Assembly (NCBI GenBank): GCA_017885365.1
Contig: JAFNGD010000119.1
Span: 1 to 5,231, forward strand
Source of the DNA: Nitrospirota bacterium
Lineage (GTDB): Bacteria > Nitrospirota > UBA9217
Length of the DNA: 5,231 nucleotides
Direction of reading: 5' to 3'
The position numbers were made by a program, and so were the translations under genes. The notes below the pieces were generated by a model. The model made no database searches. It saw nothing but the letters and a program-made list of their open reading frames with translations, and was not told the DNA's origin. Shown here piece after piece: positions 1 through 5,231 of this stretch (position 1 is its first letter; every line of letters begins with the position of its first letter).

Positions 1-870
1 GGCCTTGAAGAGCACGAAGTCGCTGTCATCCACCTTCCCGTCGAGGTTGATGTCCGCAAAGAATCCCGTCGTTGGTGTGACAACGGACACGACTGCGCTG
101 TTCTGCGGTACTCTTCGGTATTGAGCAAGCGTCGAAAGATTTCCGGCTCGATACGTCCTGAGCGTGATCGTTTCTCCGCCCGCAACGTGAAGGCTCGCTC
201 CCTCGATCCCGAAGAGGTTGTTCAAGTCCAGCAGGCCTTCCGGCGACAGAACGCCGTCTCCGACAAATGCGCTGATTGGATAGGGAGATGCAGGGTCCTC
301 AAGGATGACAAGGTCGCCCAGTCTTGGTTCTGCAGCCTGATCTGTTGGACGAACGTACACGGGAAACGCCGCCAGGTCGTTGGCGGACGGTTTCACCGTA
401 CCGCTCACCATGCTGTAAAGCGCGACGTTCGTTGCCGTCGTCACCTGCTGAAGCGTCGAATAGGCGACACTGGAGGGATTCGACGGGTCTTTCGTGACCG
501 TCCTGACGTAGTATGTCGTCGCCGGCCGCACCCCCGCCACCCTTACTTTCATGATCCCCTTCGCCTGCGCCGCCTGCGCGACCCTGTTGCTGCCCGTGGG
601 CTGAGGGGTAACGGTCAGGCCATCGGTCACCCGCTGAAGCATGGCGCTGTCAACATAGACCTCGACATCGGGAGCGGCGCTGACATCGGTCATCCAGACG
701 ACCGAGAAGGAAGAAGCCGTCACGTCCGTCACGCGCACCGAGGCGGTCTCCGGCACGGCATACGCGACCAGGGAGAAGAGTAGCAGGAGCATAACAACCG
801 TCGTGACGACGGGTACAGAACGCCCTGTTCCGTTCATGATCGCCTGTCTTCGAGCAGCGTTCATTCTCAT
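1..870 (-). CDS. Exported FN3/dockerin-like protein, 3' end beyond the window
   Basis: An open frame of 290 codons runs from ATG at 870 off the left edge with no stop, so the C-terminus is missing. A long n-region with arginines leads to a hydrophobic stretch (MLLLLFSLVAYA, residues 27-38) and a likely signal peptidase cut after AYA. Residues about 41-147 look like a fibronectin type III domain: SVRVTDVTASSFSVVWMTD near the start and VAGVRPATTYYVRTVT near the end. Residues 150-265 are beta-rich and unassigned; SGTVKPS...FPVYV weakly recalls carboxypeptidase-regulatory-like folds. Residues 273-284 (DINLDGKVDDSD) match the calcium loop of a dockerin/EF-hand repeat. The start lies 4 bases after the rhodanese stop, with AAAGGA 10 bases upstream; Met3 (864) and Met12 (837) are possible alternative starts. 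It is likely a secreted or surface protein whose dockerin-like segment binds calcium or a partner. Product identity beyond these domains is unknown. Confidence 0.87.
   Translation of the reverse strand, partial: MRMNAARRQAIMNGTGRSVPVVTTVVMLLLLFSLVAYAVPETASVRVTDVTASSFSVVWMTDVSAAPDVEVYVDSAMLQRVTDGLTVTPQPTGSNRVAQAAQAKGIMKVRVAGVRPATTYYVRTVTKDPSNPSSVAYSTLQQVTTATNVALYSMVSGTVKPSANDLAAFPVYVRPTDQAAEPRLGDLVILEDPASPYPISAFVGDGVLSPEGLLDLNNLFGIEGASLHVAGGETITLRTYRAGNLSTLAQYRRVPQNSAVVSVVTPTTGFFADINLDGKVDDSDFVLFKA
19..54 (-). other. Dockerin/EF-hand calcium-binding loop
   Basis: Residues 273-284 of the partial protein read D-I-N-L-D-G-K-V-D-D-S-D, followed by FVLFK. Oxygen ligands at loop positions 1, 3, 5, 9 and 12, Gly at 6 and Val at 8 match the calcium loop of type I dockerin repeats. 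A full dockerin has two such repeats; the second would lie left of the window. Confidence 0.78.
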
Positions 871-874
871 GATC

Positions 875-1690
875 TCATCGTCCTTTCCCCGGGCAGGTCG
901 GACAGGCCCCCGATGTCTGCTGGCCCCGCAGTTTCTCCGAAATCATCGCCTCATATCCGCCGATAAGATACCTGATATCGCGCCTGGTCCCCTGCAGGAC
1001 CTTCCGCGTAAATCCCTCTGCGTCATCGGACGCAGAAAAGACGAGAACAATCGGCTGCGGCTTTTTTATCCTTGTTGCAAGGTCCTTTTTCTTTTCGTTG
1101 CCGGCCAGCATTGTCTTGAGTTTCTCCACCCGTTCAACAATGGTTTTTCCCTCAACTGACTCGCTGCCCTGCAGTTGTTCCCGCTCCCGTTCCCCTGCAT
1201 TCCGCAGATCGTAGAGTTTGAACGGCACCAACTGTGCAAGCGCCCATTTGAGTTCGTCTGCGGTCACGCCCTGGACAGACGTTGTGCTCTCAACCAGGGG
1301 GAGGCCTTCGATCCTCCATGCGGGAATGCCGCCTTCGAGCACCGAGACCTGTTCCTGTCCCCTTTTGGCGAGCGCATCGGCCGCTTCCCGTGCCGACTTC
1401 TGACCAAGAGCATCATCGACAAGGATGAGCGTCTTCTGCGCGGGAAATTTTTTGTGCATAAGAACATCCAGCGGGATATTCACGGAGCCCTCGATATGAA
1501 TTGCTTCATAAGCGGCCGCGTTCCGCACATCGATGAGCCACAATCCGCTGCCTTCCTTCAGTTTGCTCTGAACCCGGGGACCGTCGATCCATTGCCATGC
1601 GGCAGCATGCGCGGTGCCGGTACACAAGAACAAAACGACAAGAAAGCTTAACCACTTTGAACTCTGTACTCTGTACTCTGTACGTGCCAT
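875..1690 (-). CDS. Exported tandem rhodanese-like protein lacking both catalytic cysteines
   Basis: This is a 271-residue protein from the ATG at 1690; an in-frame GTG at 1705 would give 276. It has a Sec signal peptide (hydrophobic SFLVVLFLCTG, cleavage after AHA), so it is probably periplasmic. In 276-residue numbering, the first rhodanese domain spans about 37-139, with LIDVR, the YEAIHIEGSVNIP block and the closing LEGGIPAW. The second spans about 145-258, with KLYDLRNA and YLIGGYEAM. True rhodaneses transfer sulfane sulfur through a cysteine in a YCxxGxRS loop. Here the matching positions are Asp98 in domain 1 and about Ser224 in domain 2, so sulfurtransferase activity is unlikely. The only mature cysteines are Cys268 and Cys271 (CPTC). 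The ATG is preferred because a GGAAG motif lies 8 bases upstream of it. The gene sits between two exported surface-type proteins and is probably translationally coupled to the first. The fold is confident; the role is not known. Confidence 0.88.
   Translation of the reverse strand: MARTEYRVQSSKWLSFLVVLFLCTGTAHAAAWQWIDGPRVQSKLKEGSGLWLIDVRNAAAYEAIHIEGSVNIPLDVLMHKKFPAQKTLILVDDALGQKSAREAADALAKRGQEQVSVLEGGIPAWRIEGLPLVESTTSVQGVTADELKWALAQLVPFKLYDLRNAGEREREQLQGSESVEGKTIVERVEKLKTMLAGNEKKKDLATRIKKPQPIVLVFSASDDAEGFTRKVLQGTRRDIRYLIGGYEAMISEKLRGQQTSGACPTCPGKGR
881..886 (-). promoter_or_regulatory. Ribosome binding site of the FN3/dockerin gene
   Basis: AAAGGA on the coding strand lies inside the last codons of the rhodanese gene, 10 bases before the ATG at 870. 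The spacing is slightly long but usable, and it supports coupled translation across the 4-base gap. Confidence 0.45.
1663..1683 (-). repeat. Three perfect 7-bp tandem repeats in the rhodanese signal-peptide codons
   Basis: Plus-strand units tctgtac occupy 1663-1669, 1670-1676 and 1677-1683, with a 5-of-7 match at 1656-1662. On the coding strand this reads GTACAGA three times, shortly after the ATG at 1690, and encodes part of TEYRVQSSK in the signal-peptide n-region. Seven is not a multiple of three, so gain or loss of one unit would shift the frame. Three copies is a low number for active slippage. Confidence 0.8.
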
Positions 1691-1692
1691 TT

Positions 1693-4600
1693 CTACGGCT
1701 TCCACCCATCCACCCGCTGCTTCATCATGATGATCAGGCCGTCACCCTGGCGGAGAACAAAATTGACGCCCACAGCCGATTGAGTGCCTGAGACATCACG
1801 CACTGACGCGCTCTCCCAGAGGCCGGTCTGGCTGTTGAATCTCCTGACGCTCTGGATATTCTGAAAGCCGATGGATTCGAGCATATTGTAAGCAGTGTAA
1901 CCGTTCGGGACCGTGAGCATACCGATGTAATTCGTCCCAGGAAGCAGCGTATACAAGCCGGATTCTCCGCTGTCGGCAATCTCAAGAGAACCGCTCCCGT
2001 TGGCATAGACCCCGATCGCAATGCCCTTCTGCAAGGCGATATCGGCTCCCGTTGACGTATCCAGGTACATCCCGTTTTGACTGCTGTAGCCAACGATCTT
2101 CTCGATCACGATCCCGTTAGGATTGGCGGCGACCAGCGGACTCGCCGTGGGATATGCTTTTGCGAGTTTGTCCCCGACCGCGATAAGGTTGAACCCGGGC
2201 TTTATTTCAAGCGCGATGGGAACGGCCTCCACCTGGAAGGCCGACCAGTAGATCTGGCTTACGCCGTCCCGGTCGTCCTTCCACAGGAGCACGCCCGTGC
2301 CAAGGCTGGGCTCTTCCTGCCGCGCGGGATTCGCCGTCAGCAGCGCGCCGAGGCCGGAGCGCGTGTCATAGAAGGAGAGGTTGGGATCGTTTATTCCCGC
2401 CTCGTAATCCGTATACACGATTACGCCGTCCACAAGGGTCGCCTGGGAGTGGTCCCCGGCCCCGTACGTCACGCGGACCTCATTGCCCTGCGCTGGCGAG
2501 AAGTAGATGTCCCGCTGACTGTTCCGCTGGTCCGTCCAGACAAGGGTGCTTCCCGAGGCCCAAGGCAGCGTCTGGCTGTAGTTGTCCACGGTGTACCGCG
2601 TTTCAGTCATGCCGCCGAGGTTGTAGGTGTATATCTCTCCAAGCCCGTGCCGGTAGTCTTCCCACGTCAGGGCCGCACCTGCGATAGACGGGTGCATCTG
2701 ATCACGAACATGATCGGTGACTTGTATCTGTTCATGGGTCGTGAGGTTATAGATATAGATGTCCCAGTTGCCGTTCCGGTCGTCCTGCCAAGCGATCCAG
2801 TTACCGGCAATGACCGGCCGTTCCTGATTGCCGGCATCGTTGCACACCACGAATTCCTGTCCACTTGTTAAATTATAGCCGTAAATATCCCCGTTGCCGT
2901 TCCGATTATCCTGCCACACGATAATATTGCTGTCGATCGCCGGATACTGATGGTCGAAGGCGCCGGACGTGACAACGGTCGAGTTCGCGCTACCGGTGGC
3001 CTTCGTGTAGATCTGCCAGCTGCCGCTCCGGTTGTCCTGCCAGACAGCGCGGGTGCCCGAGACCCTGGGATGCTGCTGTGCTCCGGTCAGGTTCGGATCC
3101 AAGGGCTGCCCGGTGAACCAGTCGGCAACAGTGATCGGGATCGTCATGGTTGCGGTATGGGAAGACACCGTGGTCGTGGAACCGCTGTCCAGGCCGTCGG
3201 TGACGCTCAGGCGGGCCGTATAGGCGCCGGTGGGGACGATCACGTTCAGGGAGTCTTTTCCGTCCCAGGTTAACCGGGATTCCACATCCTTGATGAGCGT
3301 TGCCTTGAACGTCCTGACCACATTGGCCGGAGAGAAGGTCGCGCCCTTCGCAATATCAACGGTCGCCTGGAGCGTTCCCTGATCATCCGTTGCCGTCAGC
3401 GACAATTCCGTTGTCCGCGCCGCTGCCAGCCCCTTGGGAGCAAGGGGCGTGATTGTCGCGGGCGATGCCTGGAACGTAGTGATCGACGGCGCTGCGCTGT
3501 CCACGATGATAGTGGCAGTCTTCACTGCTTCTATGTTCCCTGCTCTATCCGTGCTGTAATACTGGAGAGTGTACGTCCCTGCTGTGGCGAGCGTGAATGG
3601 CAATGCCGGAGTGAAGACTGTATCCGTCCCGACGCTCTTCAGCATCTGGTCCACACCGCTCCCGCCGCTGTTATCCTCGGCGAGAAGGATGATCCTCGTC
3701 GCGGGCGCAAGAACATAGGTCGGATCGGTTCCGGCTGCAGGCCCGTCGAAGATGATCTTCGTGCTCGGCGGGGTATTGTCTGCTGCGGGCGGAGTATAAA
3801 CAAGCTTATAGGATCCCGACGCGCTCGCATCCCCACGGTAATCGAGCAAGTTCAGGGTGAATATGCGTTGATAATCTTTATCAAGACCTTCCTGAATCCA
3901 GAAGTTATGCGGGTCAAGATGTACGCCGTCGGAACGAACCACGTCAAGAAGATTGAGCAGTCCCTGGGCCGGGTCTGAAAGACGCGCATAGACCCATCCC
4001 GTTGTGCCTGTCTGAACAGACATCAGGACCTCAGGTGAGGAAGGTATGGGCCTGTTCGGTGTCGTCACGACGTTTACCACGCTGACCGAAGAACGCGCAT
4101 CCTCGGCTTTCCCGGTATTGCCCGGAATCTCGGATTCATAGATGGAGTCGGGAAGAAGGTCGGGATTCGAAGTGGTGTCCGTGGCCTGGGTCGCAAGATA
4201 ATCGAGAAGATTGTCCCTGCCCGGAAGGTTCACCTTGACCCGGTGCGTCAGATAGTGGGTGTTTGTTTCTTTTAAGAGCGACGTAAGCTCGCCGCCAAGT
4301 TCTGAAGCATGGGAGAACGTGGCCTTGAACTCGGTGATCCGGCCGCTGAGAGTCGAGATCATTTCCCAATACGCCGTAGCAACCTTCATGCTGTCAAGAT
4401 TCCCGATAGGAACGGTGAGCGAGGGAGAGACCGCGCTGTCGTTCACAGCGGAGCCGAGCAGCTTGAAGTCCACGAGCAAACCTTGCTCGTTCTCGACGAT
4501 CTTCGGCTGGGCCGAATCGATCTTGAGGTTTACAGCGGGACCGTACCCGGCATTCAAAACGCGAACGGCCAAAGGATACGGAATCGGAGCTTCAACCTGG

Positions 4601-5157
4601 GAGGTAAAGGGATTGTCACCAAGCACATCGTAAGGCGTAAAGTAATCGAGAATGAGCTCGGGCTCGGGTTTTACGATGATCCTGTCCGGGTTCACCGTCA
4701 CAACTTCTTGTTTGCCTGCCACGGTGTACGTGAGCGTTGCGCCCACCCAGTATATCTGACCGGTCGAAACTTTTCCGCCTGCTCCCGGTGACGGAATGAT
4801 CAACCAGTGTATTTCCGCTGCTGTTGCAGCCTTCACGGTTCCCGTTCCGTCCACGGCCGCGATGTTCTTCACTGATGAAACTCGCACGAAAAAGAGGGAA
4901 TCCACCACTTTCCCGTCATTATCCTTGGTCTGGACATCTACGCGGATATTCGTAAGGTCCTTGTCGGGAACATTGTTCGTAATGACCATTTTCGCGTCGA
5001 ACGCGATCCGTTCCAGCGTGAGTTCCTGGAGGATCTCGATTTTGACCTCGGAGCAGGCTCCGATGGCGCAGGAGGTGCGGGGTGCTGCGAGGAATGATAT
5101 GACAAGCGCCGCGCATATGAGCAGCAGATTACGATATTTTTTCGTTTTAGCGTCCAT
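1693..5157 (-). CDS. Exported multidomain protein with Ig-like domains and a seven-repeat beta-propeller
   Basis: This 1154-residue protein is probably secreted or held at the cell surface, in a binding or structural role; no enzyme motif was seen. A Sec signal peptide covers about residues 1-31 (KK-containing n-region, hydrophobic 11-25, likely cleavage after SCA). Residues 36 to about 455 are beta-rich and unrecognised. Residues 461-553 look like an OmpL47-type Ig domain (ending YYSTDRAGNIE...). Residues 556-677 resemble an Ig/FlgD-like domain (WDGKD...VPTGAYTARLSV). Residues about 694-975 hold seven propeller repeats with the core W-x-D-x-R-x-G-x-x-D-I-Y. Residues 980-1152 are two related PGxNxI modules. 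There is no LPXTG or PEP-CTERM-like tail. The ATG is preceded by AGAAGGG. It is the first gene of the tight cluster, and its stop lies 2 bases before the rhodanese ATG. Gene limits are secure; the biological function is unknown. Confidence 0.93.
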   Translation of the reverse strand: MDAKTKKYRNLLLICAALVISFLAAPRTSCAIGACSEVKIEILQELTLERIAFDAKMVITNNVPDKDLTNIRVDVQTKDNDGKVVDSLFFVRVSSVKNIAAVDGTGTVKAATAAEIHWLIIPSPGAGGKVSTGQIYWVGATLTYTVAGKQEVVTVNPDRIIVKPEPELILDYFTPYDVLGDNPFTSQVEAPIPYPLAVRVLNAGYGPAVNLKIDSAQPKIVENEQGLLVDFKLLGSAVNDSAVSPSLTVPIGNLDSMKVATAYWEMISTLSGRITEFKATFSHASELGGELTSLLKETNTHYLTHRVKVNLPGRDNLLDYLATQATDTTSNPDLLPDSIYESEIPGNTGKAEDARSSVSVVNVVTTPNRPIPSSPEVLMSVQTGTTGWVYARLSDPAQGLLNLLDVVRSDGVHLDPHNFWIQEGLDKDYQRIFTLNLLDYRGDASASGSYKLVYTPPAADNTPPSTKIIFDGPAAGTDPTYVLAPATRIILLAEDNSGGSGVDQMLKSVGTDTVFTPALPFTLATAGTYTLQYYSTDRAGNIEAVKTATIIVDSAAPSITTFQASPATITPLAPKGLAAARTTELSLTATDDQGTLQATVDIAKGATFSPANVVRTFKATLIKDVESRLTWDGKDSLNVIVPTGAYTARLSVTDGLDSGSTTTVSSHTATMTIPITVADWFTGQPLDPNLTGAQQHPRVSGTRAVWQDNRSGSWQIYTKATGSANSTVVTSGAFDHQYPAIDSNIIVWQDNRNGNGDIYGYNLTSGQEFVVCNDAGNQERPVIAGNWIAWQDDRNGNWDIYIYNLTTHEQIQVTDHVRDQMHPSIAGAALTWEDYRHGLGEIYTYNLGGMTETRYTVDNYSQTLPWASGSTLVWTDQRNSQRDIYFSPAQGNEVRVTYGAGDHSQATLVDGVIVYTDYEAGINDPNLSFYDTRSGLGALLTANPARQEEPSLGTGVLLWKDDRDGVSQIYWSAFQVEAVPIALEIKPGFNLIAVGDKLAKAYPTASPLVAANPNGIVIEKIVGYSSQNGMYLDTSTGADIALQKGIAIGVYANGSGSLEIADSGESGLYTLLPGTNYIGMLTVPNGYTAYNMLESIGFQNIQSVRRFNSQTGLWESASVRDVSGTQSAVGVNFVLRQGDGLIIMMKQRVDGWKP
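1699..1703 (-). promoter_or_regulatory. Ribosome binding site deciding the rhodanese start
   Basis: The coding strand reads GGAAG, then 8 bases that include the upstream stop TAG, then ATG at 1690. This favours the ATG over the in-frame GTG at 1705, which would overlap the previous gene by 13 bases. The motif lies inside the last codons of the large protein, so translation of the two genes is probably coupled. The exact edges may be off by a base or two. Confidence 0.5.
1702..2220 (-). repeat. Two related C-terminal modules (PGxNxI type) in the large protein
   Basis: Residues about 980-1063 and 1067-1152 align as two diverged copies. Shared marks are KPGFNLI versus LPGTNYI near the start, then YPTASPLV versus YTAYNML, EKIVGYSSQNGMY versus RRFNSQTGLW, and ALQKGIAIGV versus LRQGDGLIIM near the end. 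I recall similar paired C-terminal modules in exported bacterial proteins, where they follow repeat or Ig domains, but I cannot name the family with certainty. The copies are too diverged for a recent DNA duplication. A role in surface anchoring or partner docking is inference only. Confidence 0.6.
2233..3072 (-). repeat. Seven propeller repeats, 42-residue (126-bp) period
   Basis: Within the large protein the aromatic core residue recurs at positions 706, 748, 790, 832, 874, 915 (Tyr) and 959. The first five are exactly 42 residues apart; the last two steps are 41 and 44. Units read WQDNRSGSWQIY, WQDNRNGNGDIY, WQDDRNGNWDIY, WEDYRHGLGEIY, WTDQRNSQRDIY, a degenerate YTDYEAGIND unit, and WKDDRDGVSQIY. 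In the DNA the plus-strand core gttgccgttcc starts at 2767 and 2893, with gctgccgctcc at 3019, each 126 bp apart. The pattern resembles the W-x-DNRNGN-x-DIY propeller repeats known from Methanosarcina surface proteins and TolB-like propellers. Seven units would suit one closed propeller, probably a ligand- or protein-binding platform. Confidence 0.85.
3127..3492 (-). other. FlgD/Ig-like domain preceding the propeller
   Basis: Residues 556-677 begin APSITTFQASPATITP, contain a LSLTATDDQGTLQATVDI strand pair, and end with WDGKDSLNVIVPTGAYTARLSVTDGLDSGS. The W-D-G-K-D...V-P-x-G-x-Y-x-x-x-L motif is typical of FlgD-like Ig folds found as C-terminal or spacer domains in exported proteins. The assignment rests on motif recognition only. 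Confidence 0.55.
3499..3777 (-). other. OmpL47-type Ig-like domain in the large protein
   Basis: Residues 461-553 begin NTPPSTKIIFDGP, pass through ILLAEDNSGGSGVDQM and end FTLATAGTYTLQYYSTDRAGNIEAVKTATIIVD. The closing G-x-Y-x-L-x-Y-x-S-x-D-x-A-G-N-x-E block is a hallmark of OmpL47-like beta-sandwich repeats found in many bacterial surface proteins. It lies just ahead of a second Ig/FlgD-like unit and the propeller, and probably acts as a spacer. Confidence 0.65.
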
Positions 5158-5231
5158 ATTCCCTTCTCTGCAATGAATTGGGCCTAAGTCAGATGATCAA
5201 TTCGACTAACGACGGTTTTATTCCGCATTCC
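5158..5231. other. Upstream intergenic segment, incomplete
   Basis: These 74 bases are the only noncoding DNA upstream of the cluster and continue past the window edge. Apart from the ribosome binding site next to 5157, I see no convincing sigma-70 or sigma-54 promoter, operator or riboswitch. The palindrome tgatca at 5194-5199 is too short to interpret. The promoter may lie to the right of the window. Confidence 0.4.
5161..5167 (-). promoter_or_regulatory. Ribosome binding site of the large protein gene
   Basis: On the coding strand AGAAGGG sits 3 bases before the ATG at 5157. The spacing is on the short side, but it supports this start, and the signal peptide begins directly after it. Confidence 0.6.

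Noticed and set aside
121..783. Plus-strand open frame of 220 codons
   Set aside because: Antisense to the signal-peptide/FN3/dockerin gene, rich in Arg and His as expected from a reversed GC-rich frame. The minus-strand frame has a signal peptide and clear domains.
1175..1651. Plus-strand open frame of 158 codons
   Set aside because: Antisense to the rhodanese-like gene, whose domain motifs and signal peptide are clear.
2077..2871. Plus-strand open frame of 264 codons antisense to the propeller
   Set aside because: It lies wholly opposite the propeller repeats. The 126-bp period is a multiple of three, so a stop-free antisense frame is copied with each repeat. Its translation shows no recognisable domain.
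4309..4791. Plus-strand open frame of 160 codons
   Set aside because: Antisense shadow within the N-terminal region of the large protein; no domain and no supporting context.
5052..5070. Possible lipoprotein signal (IGAC) in the large protein
   Set aside because: The cysteine at residue 35 lies well past the hydrophobic core, with Pro and Arg in between, so a signal peptidase I site after SCA is more likely.
5168..5188. Possible sigma-54 promoter (GG...TTGC) on the minus strand
   Set aside because: The spacing between GG and GC is 11 rather than 10 bases and the -24 element lacks the TGGCAC pattern.
5172..5200. Possible sigma-70 promoter (TTGATC, 17 bases, TTCATT) on the minus strand
   Set aside because: The -10 element matches the consensus poorly and the 74-base segment is too short to judge, so it is not called.

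Overview
The window holds three genes, all on the minus strand and packed head to tail, with almost no spare DNA. In transcription order they are a large exported multidomain beta-propeller protein (5157 to 1693), an exported tandem rhodanese-like protein (1690 to 875), and the first 290 codons of an exported fibronectin-III/dockerin-type protein (870 to 1, running off the left edge). The gaps are 2 and 4 bases, so they very probably form one transcription unit. The 74 bases upstream of the first start (5158-5231) are the only intergenic DNA, and only the ribosome binding site is clear there. No RNA genes, insertion sequences, CRISPR arrays or convincing terminators were seen.

Organism: the fairly GC-rich coding sequence, Shine-Dalgarno sites, Sec signal peptides without LPXTG anchors, and the mix of OmpL47-like, beta-propeller and dockerin-like modules suggest a bacterium with a diderm envelope. 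The Desulfobacterota or Nitrospirota would fit. This is inference; nothing in the window fixes the taxon.

Layout: the 1154-residue protein has a signal peptide, a long unrecognised beta-rich N-terminal region, an Ig-like domain of the OmpL47 type, a second Ig/FlgD-like domain, seven propeller repeats with a 42-residue period (126 bp in the DNA), and a C-terminal pair of related modules of about 80 residues. The rhodanese protein has two rhodanese-like domains, both lacking the catalytic cysteine; its only mature cysteines form a CPTC pair near the C-terminus. Its first codons contain three perfect copies of a 7-bp repeat. The last gene encodes a signal peptide, an FN3-like domain, an unassigned region, and a dockerin/EF-hand calcium loop cut by the window edge.

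How they may work together: all three products appear to cross the inner membrane. A reasonable inference is a cell-surface or secreted assembly of calcium-binding and adhesion-like proteins, co-expressed with a periplasmic rhodanese-fold protein that acts in binding or redox rather than sulfur transfer. No known system is recognised with confidence.
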